DNA from: Azolla caroliniana
Taxonomy: Eukaryota > Polypodiophyta
Direction of reading: 5' to 3'
Length of the DNA stretch: 64,000 nucleotides
Assembly: GCA_043228905.1 (NCBI GenBank)
Contig: JBHGNT010000005.1
Location: 21,948,001-22,012,000 of the forward strand
Shown here: positions 22,861 to 35,612 of the stretch, in pieces
Layout of the letters: each line of letters begins with the position of its first letter
How positions within the stretch are numbered: the first letter of the stretch is position 1
Position numbers and translations under genes: made by a program
Notes under the pieces: generated by a model
Databases searched by the model: none
What the model saw: the letters and a program-made list of their open reading frames with translations, nothing else
Told to the model about the DNA's origin: nothing

Positions 22861-25800
22861 CAATCAAACATGTTGGCAAAGCGTATTTTGCCCTAAACAA
22901 GTTTGTGAGTATATCATGTTAACTATAATGTTTTACCTTTCATAAACTTTCGAGTTTGTTTTCCCCACGTTGTTATTCTGAACCTATTATTGTACACATT
23001 TCCCTTTGTATCCACAATGTGCATTGAACATTCTCAATTGTATCACTTTGTTAGTAAAATCTTGAACATTGAGAATAAACTCCACACATGCTACATGAAA
23101 ATGGTTCTTCTTTGGTTCCATGGATCATATTTGACCTCCGAGGATGATAACAATATATATATATATATATGATATTTGGATTTTAGCGTTGTTAGTTTAT
23201 GTTGTAGCGTCAAAAGTCATAAACTTAAGAGTACTTGAATTTAGTCCTCGCTACAAGTTCAACCCATCTCATACATCATATTTTAGTGTTCCACGCATTA
23301 AAAATGCATTATCCAACTGACAAAATGCCTCCTCGGAGAATCTTCAATGAAGTACATTGAATTGTTTCCAATCTCCTTCCACACGGACGAATGCTAAGCA
23401 ATTTGGCATTCGAGAGTATATACTTTTAGTTTATAGAAACTATGAGGCCATACATAGTATCGTACAAATCTTCTCCTTCCACATTGATGATGTTAAACAA
23501 ATTGGCATCTAGAACATTGCAACATTAAGAACGATTGTAGGCACTTCACATCCCTCTCTATCAACCATGCTCCAATATTCAAGTCTCACTATTTACATTG
23601 ATTTACTTGATCATATTGTTGAATCTTCACGTCATTGTCTACTTGGTTGTTGGCTTGGTGGTTTACATCATAGCATTGGAGCTGTAAAATATGGGAGAAC
23701 CAAAGGTTGATCATTATCACCAACTTTACCCCACCCCATACATTACATCGAGTCTCTTATGGATGTTCATATTCTTTTTATTCTCTTTGTTTTTACAATT
23801 TGACATCAAAATCATAATGTGTCATTAAGCAACATATTTCTCACCGACTAAGCTTTATACCTTCACTTGACTTATTGTAGAAATCATGGATGTACACCAT
23901 GTGCATCAATTTCTTGCTATCAAGTGATTAATCTCTCCAATTTGGAATAGGAGCCAGAATAATAAGCAAAGCGGAAAATTTGGAGGTATATAGTAGAATG
24001 TCCAATGTTCAACTGCTACATTCCACAGTGTCATCTTGAGATATTTGAACCCCACCATGTGGGTAAATACTCAAGCACCACATGGGTCTCTCTCTCTCTC
24101 TCTCTCATTTATCCCAAAAACATTTTCTTATGAAGTTTGTTTCAAGTCAACATATAAAAGCTATAGATGCTTCTACTTCTTGAGATAGGGTCATTTTATA
24201 TTGTGTTCACGAGCATGGAAAAAGGTTGTTGGGTACATGTGAATGCCCCTCATATAGACTTCCTATAAACAAATAGGAAGCAACTAAACAATTCAAAAGA
24301 CACAAACACGTAATTTTGAGTTTCAAATGGACTCGAGATATGACGAAATGGTTTGGAATATGGGACATAGTACACTTGCTTCATGGTGCATCACTAGATT
24401 TTTGAATGAATTATCTTATGTTTTCAATGTGTTTGTTCCCCCTCGAAAGAGATACATGTGGAGAGGTTTATGAACTAAAGGTCTATTGGGAACCACGATG
24501 GTCAAATGAACATTATTAAGAGAAAGGTGTCATATAGTTTCTTTAATGTTCTTCAACAAAAGAGACATCTCAATAGTAACAAACACATGATTGGTGTATG
24601 TTGTGGTTGAGTGGACATTATCAAGAAAGAAGTGTGATATTTCTCCTTATCATCTCCTTGCCAAAGAGACTTGCCTCGACGATAATATGGTCACATGTTT
24701 GTTAGAGACTAATATGTTATATTGCTCCTTTGACCTCATCGCTATGTTCACATTGTGTCAACTGATTTGATTCAAGAGACTGAACTATGCTACAAACATA
24801 TGGTCATGGTCCCATATTTTGCTTATGCAAGAGACCATTGACTACACAATACAATTGGATTAGATCTATTAACGCATAAATAATTATGTGGTTATAGACA
24901 ATGTTATGGTGAGAATGTATATCCTCCAAGTGCGACAATAATATCCTACCTTCTCAATGCATGTTATGAAGAAAAGTATAAATGTCTCATTTTCATAATA
25001 ACCTTTTGCATGACCATGAGGTAGATGTAGAATTTCCTCCTTTATTCTACCTTCGATCTCATCTCTAAGCCAACCAAATATTTATTGGTTGATTATGTAA
25101 TGGAAGATGAAGCATGTGTAGAAATATGTAAACGTGAGATGAAAGGGAATATTTGTCAATTTCCTACTCATGGAAGTTAATTATCCACCTAGAAAAGATT
25201 ACAATACATGGATTTTTCACCAATATTGCATTGTGTGAAAAGAGCCACATGAATTATTATATCACATTAGTGAAAACACATAAAAAATGTTGCGTCGAAA
25301 CTTGTTCATGTTAGGTGGAGGAAGAAGCAAGTCTGTTTTTTCTTTCTTCTCACTCTGTCCCCACTAGTTCGAACCTACGATGAGGGTGCACTTAGAACGA
25401 GGTGGAAGGATCATTACTTTTTGTTTCAAAGAGAGGCGAGAAGATAAAGTGTAAGACGATAAAGAGATGATATGCCCTACGATGGTGAAAGACAATTCTC
25501 CTCTCAAGAATTGTGGACAATAATACCATCAATCCAAATGTTCACATTTATTAGGAATTAATCAATACAATTTTTCATGGTGTGATGTACTGCAAATTAT
25601 CGAGCAATTAAACAAATACCTGAAATTTGTTAATATTCATATTTTTAATCATCCTCTTGCAATATGTAAATCATTTGTCGAGGCGATGCAATGTATTCTA
25701 CGTGCATATACTTTATTCAACTTATTTTGAGGGATCAAGATTACACCATTCTTTTTTTAATGTCCTTTGCCTTTTGTTGTTCGTCTTTGGGGTCTTTGAT

Positions 25801-28800
25801 TGATTTCTGAAAATATTACGAATAATTAACTATCAATACAGTGATATGTAGCTCTTATACATTGAGCATGAAATTGACTCGTCTTTTGATGACTTCCTTT
25901 AGAATAACTTACGTATGCACATGTAAACAGACAAAGGAAAGAGTACACCATCCATGCATTTTACAACTAAGCATAAAAGTGGATAGATCAAGCAATGAGA
26001 GAAATTAATAAGAGAATTGAGATTGTGACTTTGTTAAAAACCAATCCACTACAACAATAATGCAAGGGCTACTATTATGTCATTATATCTAGAAGAGTTC
26101 ATTCGTATTCTCCTTGTTTCATGTGTTAATTCTACTTATGGGCATCATACATACACATATAAATCTTGAGACAAAGAAAAAATACATTTCTTGTTTTTTG
26201 CTATACCCACGAGATCAAAGAGCTCTTTCATTCATAATGTTGATGGATACACACATGATTTATTTACAGTTGCACATAATTTTATTGTGACGATGTTATG
26301 AATCTAGAAAAAGTGCTAATGTTTGCTCCTCAACTTATGCTTCCAAGTTTTAGTATTTAAACTACACGCCATAATACAATTTAATCTTTAAACCAAAATT
26401 TTAGATTGAAACATGTTGCACGCTTGCTTTTATGTTTACTGCCTTTAAAGCTTGTAAGACTTTCGTGAATAATAAGTAAAGGTTTTCACCACATCTAGTC
26501 AAATAGAAATCTTCCTTGTTAGGTAAAAAGTGAAACTTTTGAACCTTCTATCATAATCCTTCACTACATCATAATCCTTTTATTTTTGTTGGGCGCCAAA
26601 ACTTGAAATTTTCTTTCATAACCTTATTAAATCTTTTGTGGCTTGTGGTTCTTACCTTAATTGCAAATTTCATGCTTTGGGTAGATATACTTTTTTAGAG
26701 AAATCTTCCGGCTTTTCTTTTAGAATTGATGGAGATGTATTTGATACTTTATATTTCAATGTTCTTTTGGACTTACATTTCAAAAAAACTCTCTCTCAAA
26801 AGTAATCATTTTTCATATATAAGAAACATTATTTGCTTATCACTTTTATATATGGATTGTACTTTTTATCAACATTTGACAAATAATATAGCATATGAAA
26901 ATAGAAGAGTTATAAACTTATATGTGCATATGTCTATGTCAAAGTGGTTCGGTCGAAAACCAAGCAATACCTGCCTATATGACAGGTTCAACCCTCTTGA
27001 TAAGAAAAATCGTTGGCTCTAACACAAGGAATTACAAGTTATGTTGAATCCTAGCCAAGAAGACAATTGGTACTGATACATCAACACGGAGGATTCATGG
27101 AATCCTCTAACAAGAGAATGGTTTATATTAATACAAAAGTGTGATACTTTATGTAGAGAAGTGGGAAACATAAGCTAAATAAGGAAAAGGACAGGAAATA
27201 CAAACGACCACAAAAATGTCACACTACATGAAGCTAGGACCATATGATTTAGAAAACATAAGGGTTTAATGTTAATGTTTCAGAAACAAAGTGGAAGAGG
27301 TGAACTAACCATTATCTAAGAAAAAGTCAATGCATGAGTACAAACCCAAACCCAAAGGTGGAAAAATGGATAATCAAGGAGCACAAGTATGACCATGAGG
27401 CTCAGAAGCGAGTATTCGGAAAAAGGTCGAAAGGGTCAAGAGTAAAGAACTAAGTTGTTGGAACATGCCTAGTGGTCAATGACTAACTTTCCTAACAATG
27501 ATGGCACAACTTTGAAAGGATAAACAAGTTTGGCGGACCTCTAGAAACCAACTTAAAATATTAATCATTATTGTTTTTGTGCTTGGAAAAAATAGCTCTT
27601 GAGGGCAAAAAATAAGCAATTGAATTGCTTGGTTGTGGGTGTATGGGAAGCAAGCAAGATCAAAGATCTCAAGATGTAGGATTCTTTGAGATGTGTTGAC
27701 CACCCGCGATTTGTAAAGACATCTTAAGTACTTGACTTCATACTACATACTAACTCTTTGTTATAGACACTTGGGTATACCTATTACATGGAACGAAAGA
27801 TTTGACATTAAGTAGGTAATGAAGACATGGCCTGTGGATATAACGAAGGAAGGGAATAAAAGAGGAAGACATAAGGGGAGAATAAAAAGTGTAAAGACAC
27901 ACAATAGGAAGAGACATGACATGGTTTATAAAAGATCCGATGTGACAAAGCTATTTACATTGATAGAGTAGGAAATATAGAAAAATCTTTATTATGTCCA
28001 AGAAAGGTTAAATGCATATAATATCATGACCTTTAGGTAGTTGATGATTGCAAGTTTGTGAAGGTTGTAGGTTTTATTGCAAAGTTTTGATTGGGTGGTT
28101 GTAATGTTTTAAGGTTTGTACAATTGTAAAGCCTTGAGAGGTCATATCCATACATTAGGCAATGTACACATGTAATGTATAAGAGAGGTGTTTATTAGAG
28201 ACATTGGAAATCATCGAGAGAGATGTGCAAATGTGTGGACGAATAGTAGATGTGCGAGTGACCAAATGGGATGATAAGTAGGTGTGAGGACAAAACAAAG
28301 AGAAAATAAATAGAATGAGCATAAGAAGAAGTGAGTGGATGAGAGGACTAGAAGGAGTGCATATGAGCAAAATATTGGATGAACGGATGTGAAGGAGAGA
28401 GTGTTTGGGCAAAATGAATTATTACAAGTAGAGTTAGAAGAGATTAGAGATGAGAGGAATGCGGGGGAGATGGAGAGTAAGACAAATGATAAATAACCGA
28501 CCTCCAAGTAGTGTTGGTGTACTAGTCGAGATCATCTACGAGAGAAACCCCTTTTTTATTTAGTACATAGGAATGGGCATGGACAATGTATTTTTCCCTC
28601 AAAATAAAGATATTTTTTTTTTCTCAAAAGTAAAGATATGTTCTTTTTCTAAAAGTAGAGTTGGCCATTATGTAGTTGTGTACATGATTGGAAGACCATA
28701 GTAGGAGTAAAATAGGAAGTAAAGACTCTTAAATAAGCGTACCATTTTTGGGTTAAAAGTGATAATTTGTCACCAGATTGACTCTTAGAACATTAAATTT

Positions 28801-29454
28801 GAATGGTGGGATGGCGACTTGTCAATCATGTATAAATATAACATGATCTAACAGGGAAAGATATTTGACTATAACATGATTTTCTTGTAATATATTTGTA
28901 TGTATCACCATTGAGTACTGTTTTATTATGTTTATGTGCACATTAGCCTCTTTGACTGAAAATAATTTTAGCGATTACATATTGCTAAATGATATGATGT
29001 TTTGATAGTCTATGTAGATGTTTCACATCATTTATCAACTTATGTTGTTAGGTAAAACATGCATGGTGGATGGTAATATTATCCTAATATCGCGAGACAA
29101 TGTGATATTTGAGAAAGAGTAAGTCTATGTTTTTAAGGTGATGCCTCAATGAAGTACAATTTGTGTGTTAAGTGGCACGAGCTCGACAATAAGAAAGGAT
29201 GCCACTCAAGAGGACCTTACAATTGTCTCAGTCACATTGTAAATAGGGAGATTCTTTGGGTAGTCGAATTAGGGAGTTTGGGAGTCATTGTCTTTTACAA
29301 CTATTTAGGATTGTGAAGGCATCAATAGAAGGTTGGCATACACTAGCCAAAACTCACGAATGTTTTAGAATGAAGATGTAGAGAGTCAATTGAAATTCTT
29401 TTCTTCTTAACAAATTATGTTTTAAAGGAAAGAATAAATCCTCGAGCCGTCGAG
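22861..29454. other. Gene-poor AT-rich spacer
   Basis: About 6.6 kb. Apart from the 24.2 kb repeat I see no transposon domain, RNA gene or convincing exon. The largest frames (26726-27022, 28155-28507) are low-complexity and lack codon structure. Short simple repeats occur at 23151-23170 (AT) and 24092-24106 (TC). Around 28590-28660 there are repeated AAAGATAT and CTCAAAA blocks. Confidence 0.5.
24180..24430 (+). repeat. Diverged second copy of the 22.4-22.7 kb segment
   Basis: Blocks such as GAGCATGGAAAAA, GGAAGCAA, TTTTGAG and TTCATGRTG occur in the same order and spacing as at 22426-22640. Identity is low, and indels disrupt any frame. Same orientation, about 1.8 kb away. Confidence 0.5.
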
Positions 29455-29640
29455 TGCCCCATATTCGAATCGATGGTTGCGCTTCATTCAGGACCTGCAA
29501 CCGGTTAATAAAGTGACCATTCGGAACGCTGAGATCGGGCCAACCATCGATGAGTTCGCGGAGGCCTTCGCTGGAAGGTCAATCTACTTGGTTGGCGATC
29601 TGTACTCAGGATATGATCAATTCCAACTAGCCGTAGTGTA
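29455..29640 (+). pseudogene. Ty3/gypsy-type reverse transcriptase fragment
   Basis: A frame reads RFIQDLQPVNKVTIRNAEIG followed by PTIDEFAEAFAGRSIYLVGD and LYSGYDQFQLAV. This corresponds to the RT fingers through motif A of a Ty3/gypsy polymerase, where D in GDLYSGYDQF is the first catalytic Asp. The wording differs from the usual plant chromovirus form (DYRALNKVT...YPLPRID). The fragment starts and ends abruptly and is clearly more GC-rich than its surroundings. No LTR or other domain is adjacent. Confidence 0.72.
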
Positions 29641-29711
29641 AATGAATGAGGAGCAGGAGTGGCTGAGATGTAGCGGAAGGACTGTGTGTGTGTATGCACG
29701 TAAAGCAAAAC

Positions 29712-29729
29712 AGAGAGAGAGAGAGAGAG
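29712..29729. repeat. (AG)9 microsatellite at the 5' edge of LINE D
   Basis: A pure AG tract immediately before the first base of LINE D, in the same orientation as the (AG)14 tail at 35265-35292. Confidence 0.92.
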
Positions 29730-29942
29730 GTTTCCTTTGTTCTTTGGCTCGTTTTGAAGCTTGCGCGGAGAGCTTTCTAAAGAGTATCTACACATATCAT
29801 TTGGGGGTCTTGGTAGAACTCATGATCGGTTGCATGCTTCGAGTAAAAATTCAATTCGGTTGCATGCATCTCATGATTGCTTGCTTTGACTCCTTCTCCA
29901 ACACAATTACTTGTAAGTGAGCTCTTTCCTAATTCTTGTCAT

Positions 29943-31109
29943 ATGGATGATAGTGTTTTCTTGAATATGGACGAATCTCCAAATTCTGCAAAGGATGCAT
30001 GCATGGTTGAGTTAGTTTCGAGCCCAAGAGGGGATGGTAAAAGAAAACGATGTATTGGAGAAAATAGTAATGACATGTCTTATGCTGATGCAATGCGATA
30101 ACATGATATTGAGAAAGATGATAGTCATTGGGAACATTTAAGATGCATGGCAAATATATTAATGGAAGATTGTATAAGGGAGAATGTGAAAGTTGCTGAG
30201 GAGTTTGTTGATGATGAAGTGGCTAAGGTAGAAATTGATAGTAAGGAGTTTTTGGGCTCATTTGCTAATTTCTGTGATAAAGGGGTCATATTGTTTTTCA
30301 CGGGGAAGATACCTTTCCTTTGGAGGGTCAAACAATGGTTACGTGGGATTTTACAAGCTGATTGTGTTCAGGATGTTTATGCCGGTCCTCATGGATTTTA
30401 TGAGGTTGTTTTGGTATCACAAGAGTATAAAGAGAAATTACTAAATAAATTGCCAGTTTTTTATGAAAAAAGTTTGGTTCATATTGTTCTGTGGAGGCCA
30501 CTAGTGGAATACCAAGATATATTAAAGCAAGAGTGTCCCGTATGGGTTGAGGTAGAGTGCACATATTCAGTGGTTTGGCCAATATTACGGTTCGTGATGG
30601 AAAAGTTGGGAAAGATCTTGGTGCCTCCTAGTGCTAATGCTCAAAATCGATATCGGATGTGTATTCTTTGGAATACTGCTATAAAGAGGCCAAGTTGTTT
30701 ACAGATTGCATGCTCTGGTATGCCACCTATGTATTTTCAGCTAAAATGGGGTACATTTGCAGGACATTGTTTCCATTGTGGTGTGTTGGGGCATTTTAAG
30801 GCTGAGTGTCCTCAAAAAAGAAATAATGTAGTGGAGGTGGTACATGAAGAGCCTACAAATCATGATCAGATTCAAACTTTGACAATTTCAGAGCAAACAA
30901 AGGAACCACAAATTGTGAATGAGAAGGATGGAAAGACTCTAGAGGATGAAGGACAATGGTCAATAGTTTCTGGAAAGATGAAGAAGTCTAATAAGAATGT
31001 TGGACATAATGTATCTATGGAGAAGGGCACACAGATTCAACAAACAAATCCCATGCGGAATAAACCATGGGCTTCGTCAAGAGGACTATCCAAAGAAATT
31101 ATCTTTTGA
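29943..31109 (+). pseudogene. LINE D ORF1 (gag-like, CCHC zinc knuckle)
   Basis: The frame opens at the ATG at 29943 and stays in phase to 31109 except for one TAA at 30099-30101. The middle resembles the DUF4283-type domain of plant LINE ORF1 (KIPFLWRVKQWLRG, then PVWVEVECTYSVVWP). A CCHC knuckle, CFHCGVLGHFKAEC, lies at about 30768-30812. The protein would bind the element RNA. After 31109 a further frame (30997-31239) continues the likely C-terminus, which suggests a frameshift there. Confidence 0.85.
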
Positions 31110-31304
31110 TAATAAAGGTAATTTGTATGTTCCTCGGAATAAACAGAAATCGATGCCTCGTTCACATGAGGAGCCATCAGGGTCTGGAGTTTTGCATTCT
31201 CATTGTAATTCATATGCAATCTTATGGGATTTATTTTAGGATATGGCAGAAACATTAGCAGTGAAGGAGAAAGAAATTTCTCGAATAAAAGGAAAAAGTA
31301 AAGT

Positions 31305-32813
31305 ATGAATATCACCACATGGAATGTGAGGGGTTTGTGTTCTAGATTTAGAATGCATGAGGTTTGGAGGATTGTGTTAAGTGAGCAATGGGATGTTTTA
31401 TGTGCAGTAGAGCATAAAGATCATCGTAATGCTGGTTTAATTAGTTGTTCTAAGGGTTATACATTATGTTATGCTGGCAAGGTTCATGGGGATTATTCTG
31501 GGATTGTTATGTTTATAAGAGATAAATTTCACCCAAAAGTAATTGTTTCAGATGAATTTGGAAGATTTAGTGTGGTAGAGATATGTTATGAAGGGCAAGT
31601 TCTTTGGTTAGTTGGTGTGTATGCATCGAATGTTTCACAAGAACGAAAGTTATTATGGAGATCTCTTACCTCGATGCTTGATAATGGTAGACCCAATTTA
31701 TTGATGGGAGATTTTAATGTTTGTTGTGAGACAAATCAATCAACATCCATCCACTCTATTATGGATGGACCAGAGTCTCAAGAAAGGGGAGATTTTGAGA
31801 CTGAAATCATGTTAAGGGATGTATTGAAGTGGATTAAGGGAGATGAACCTGGTTATACCTTTCAATCGGCTCAATATAAGGATACTTGGAGTAGGTTGGA
31901 TCGAATGTATGCAATGCATACCGAATGATTTTTACCAGAGATTTTGGATATTTCAGTGTCTTATGGGTCAACTATATCAGATCATTTCCCATTAATTTTT
32001 GAATTCACTCACCACTCAATTAGAGCTTTTCATGAGTTTTTAGGAAAACCACCGTTGATTTTTAATTCATCATTTTTGGATCATGAGGTCTTCCATGCAT
32101 ATATGTGTCAATTGATTGATGCATTTGCCTATCATGTTCAATTTGATGGGCATGAAGCGTGGGAAGTATTTGTTGCAAATGTTCAGAGGTTAACTAGGTA
32201 TTATGGAATTCACCATGCTTTTAAAAGGAGAAAGAAATTAAGTCTCCTAGTTAATTTGCTTGATAAATGCAACTCATTGTTAACTTATTGGCCAACGGAT
32301 GTAGAGTTGTTGGGATATCAAGAGGTATTAATTTCTACGATGCATGATCTAACAGAAAAAAAGTATCAACATACTAGACTACATCGTCTAGGACAAGAAG
32401 TGGATGATGCTAACTGTCAATCACATAAGTTTTTTTATGACCTTCATGAATCACATGCATGACATAATGTGGTAAGGTTAGAGGAAAATGGTATCACGTG
32501 TTCCGATCCTCAAGAAATTGTGAAGAAATGCATAGACTATTATACACAATTGTTGGATGTACAAGTTTGTATGGATGATAATGTTAAAAAGGATAGAGAT
32601 GTATTTTTTAATGGAGTGAAAAATCATGTATCGCATGATGTGGCACAATCATTAGATGCTAATATTTTAGAGGATGAGGTGGAACATGTCATGTCACATC
32701 TTGCTAATGATAAGAGTCTTGGGTGGGATGGATTAACAAATGAACTCTTTAAGAAGTATGTGATTAAGTTAAAGGGGCCTTTTACGGTTTTATTTCAGAA
32801 GGTGTGGACATAA
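31305..32813 (+). pseudogene. LINE D ORF2: endonuclease and linker
   Basis: Starts at the ATG at 31305. The endonuclease motifs are TWNVRG, VEHK, YASN (YAPN in LINE A), MGDFN, SRLDRMY and, after a TGA at 31926-31928, SDHFPL. The same phase continues through a second TGA at 32460 into the linker and the start of RT (WDGLTNELFKKY). Two nonsense codons in one phase, without a shift, make this the least damaged part of ORF2. Confidence 0.9.
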
Positions 32814-33829
32814 GGGGAAATGCCTCATTCTTGGAAGATTGGTTTGATAAAACTTTTGCCGAAGGTGCCTTCTCCATCTTCCTTTGCTCAATGGAGGCCT
32901 ATTTCATTAATGGGGGAATGTACAAGATTTTTGCAAAAGTGATAGCCAATAGGTTGCATAAGGTTTTACCTTCTATTATTCATAATGCTCAATATGGGTT
33001 TTTAGCAAAAAGAGACATTTTACATAATATTTTAAATGTTCAAATGGCAATTGACTATGCAAAGGATTCGAAGCAAGAATTGGTGTTGCTACAATTGGAT
33101 ATCGAGAAAGCCTATGATAATGTGGATTGGTCGTTTATAAATCAATTGATGTCTCATATGGGTTTTGGTGATCGTATGTCTAAGTTGATATACGCATTAG
33201 GGGAGGGTTCGGTTTCACATGTGATGTTTAATGGAGGAGTAACACAACCGATTTCTATTCGGAGGTTAGTTAGACAAGGATGCCCGGTAAGTCCTTTACT
33301 ATTCACTATTGTGGCACATCCTATTCTTGTTAAGTTACACAATATGGCTATTGAGGAAGAATTGCTTGGACTAAGGTTGCCATCAGGGAAGCCATGTATT
33401 GTTCAAGCTCTAGCAGATGACCATATTATGTTTTTGGCACCTAATCGGGAAAATATTTGCAAGACAAGAGATGTGTGGGAATTGTTTTCAAATGCTTCAG
33501 GGTTGAGAATTAATATACATAAATCTGTCCTCATTTCATGTATAGAACAAGATGTGTTGGGGTTGGGGTGGTCAGGAAGGATAGTACATTGTGGTATGAT
33601 TTTTCGTCACCTTGGATATCCAATTGGGGTGGAAGTTTCTCATGTGAAACTTATTGAGTGGGTGTCCAAAAGGTTGGAGGATAAGTTTATGTATTGGAGG
33701 TCTCAAATTTGGCCTTTTCATGTACGACTTAAGGTGGTCCAATCAATTATGGTCTCTATGGTATCTTATTATCTTCCTTTGCTCCCATGGTCAAAGAAAG
33801 CTCTTGAAATATTGACACGCTCGATGTGA
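32804..33829 (+). pseudogene. LINE D ORF2: reverse transcriptase core
   Basis: Phase changes near 32804. It then shows INGGMYKIFAKVIANRL, AQYGFL, motif A LDIEKAYDNVDW, RQGCPVSPLLF and motif C QALADDHIMF. The catalytic Asp residues are present. As in LINE A, Leu precedes ADD. The thumb (FRHLGYPIG, YWRSQIWPFHVRLKVVQ) closes the frame, which stops at 33829. Confidence 0.92.
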
Positions 33830-33834
33830 ATGTT

Positions 33835-35153
33835 GTTATGGAAAAGAAAAGGGAAAAGTGCCTTGTCGTGGTTGGCATGGGATCATGTTTGTACTCCGAA
33901 GTGTCTTGGTAGGGCATCAATATTAAATCATATGAGCATATGGTGGCTCACCGATTTACTTTCATTCGATTTATGTTTGAAGGTGTACAACCTTGGACCG
34001 AAATGGTGACATACTTTATAGAGAAGAACGGAATAAAGCTTGGAAACATGAAGGTTGAAGCAAATTGGTGGAATGTAATTAATTCTGATAGGGATGTCAA
34101 ATATGCAAGTTCTATGATAGTTGATCATTTGTTGACATCATGGCAAAGTATGTTAGATTTTGTGGAATGGCATCCCCCACAAGAAAGGGGATGTGCCAAT
34201 TCATTACAAATGGAGGTTTTGGCGACATCAAGGTCGTTGAAGTGGGAAGGTAAGCAAAATTTTAACCTTCAATTTAATCAGATGGCTAGATTGGGTTTGG
34301 TAACAATTAAGGATGCTATGTTGGTGTCACAAAGAAGATTAATGGTTTTTCGAACAATCAGATCAACATTTCGTATTCCAAAACGTTATACCTTTATTTG
34401 GGATAAGTTGCAACAAATACTATCTTCGTATGAGCCAATTCCTTATTTAGATGGGCGATCTCAAGAGCTTGATTGGAGGTTTGTTGGAAATAAGAGATTG
34501 ACTATGATCTCAACAAATGTTGCTTATCACACATTGATTAACAAACTTAAGTGGTTGGAAGAAAGGGTTATAAAGATATGGGGGTTTCATAAGCCCATTA
34601 CTTGGTGGCTTCATGTGATCAAGGTAGGTTGGTGTTCTCGATTAATGCTACGAGCCAAAGTATTTGTTTGGAGAGTTATGATTGGAGCTTTACCATTGGG
34701 GGATGCATTAAAAAAAGAAACATTACTAAAGGATTGTGTTTCTTTTGTTTCGTAGAATTGGAACATAGTAGGCATCAATTTATTTCCTGCTCGATGGCAA
34801 GGATGGTTTGGAGGTGTATTAGTTTAGGGTGGATGTCTCTAACCGGAGTACGTCTATCTTCCTTCAATTGGGTTTTTGCACATATGGAGAACAATGAACC
34901 AATGCCTCATTCTCAAATTATTTTTGAGTTCTTGAGGTATTGGGGGCTATGGTTCAATTGGAATATGCGGAATGCCTTCATTTTTTATTCGCAAGTGGGG
35001 GTGAGAAAATATGTTCGAAAGTTAAAAGGACTTCTTTTGTGGCAATTGACAGTGCTAGAGAAGTCACGAAATCTCAACCAGGAAGAGAGAGAACTCTGCA
35101 AGGTTACATATCATCATATTCGCCATTTGAATTGGTGTGTAGGGTGGCATTGA
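33835..35153 (+). pseudogene. LINE D ORF2: C-terminal zf-RVT region
   Basis: Frames 33940-34755 and 34602-35153 cover the post-RT region: AKVFVWRVMIGALPLGDALK, the zinc cluster (CFFCFVELEHSRHQFISC, read in the second frame) and the FLRYWGLWFNWNMRNAF block shared with LINEs A and B. A frameshift falls next to the zinc cluster at about 34735-34755. The 3' UTR follows from 35154. Confidence 0.88.
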
Positions 35154-35261
35154 GTTTGGTGTCGTAGTTTTCTTTAGATCCCTAGATAGAAGGGGTTCTA
35201 TAGTTTGTTGTAAGTTAGTCATGGTGGTGTTTTTTCTTTCGTAATGAATGCCATTATTTAC

Positions 35262-35264
<3 letters not shown>

Positions 35265-35292
<28 letters not shown>
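35265..35292. repeat. (AG)14 tail of LINE D
   Basis: A pure AG run directly after the 3' hairpin. No poly(A) is present. Confidence 0.93.
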
Positions 35293-35296
<4 letters not shown>

Positions 35297-35612
35297 ACAC
35301 AGAGATAAAAGATTGTATATTACATTAACCAAAAATACTTCCAATAGTAACTAAGTTACAATGGGTTGGTTTAAATACCAACTAAACTAGGGCAGATGCC
35401 CTTTCTACTATTTACAAAACTAACCTGGTATAACCATGAGCTAGTGTGAAACCTATTACTATGGGAAGTTGAGTTCGACTCTCAACACGCCCCTTCGAAC
35501 ACAACTTCCATCTATCGAAAGGTTGTTTCGGTTTGGTCTTCGGAATCTGGCTTCCGGCGTTCGTAATCCTCGAACTAGATTGTTCGGATTTTCGGCTTCG
35601 TGCTTGGTTCGA

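Larger units (their letters stand above)
29730..35264 (+). mobile_element. LINE D, near full length, flanked on both sides by (AG)n
   Basis: The order is a leader of about 210 bases, ORF1 with a zinc knuckle, then ORF2 with endonuclease, reverse transcriptase and zf-RVT region, then a 3' UTR ending in a perfect 9-bp hairpin (35236-35244 with 35258-35266) and (AG)14. It is the only element of this group here with a complete ORF1. ORF2 has stops at 31926 and 32460 and frameshifts near 32804-32813, 33830-33940 and 34735-34755, so it is inactive. It is a relative of LINEs A and B, not a recent copy of them. The (AG)n on both sides takes the place of an ordinary target-site duplication. Confidence 0.94.

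Noticed and set aside
26726-27022. 98-codon plus frame as a small gene
   Set aside because: Low-complexity Ile/Leu/Tyr/Asn-rich translation of AT-rich DNA, no motif or splice context.
28155-28507. Overlapping Ser/Leu/Cys-rich minus frames
   Set aside because: Shadow of a GA-rich stretch on the plus strand; two phases are equally open.
35465-35500. tRNA-like GAGTTCGACTC stem
   Set aside because: A T-arm-like word without matching acceptor, D or anticodon stems; it lies in the copia 2 LTR.
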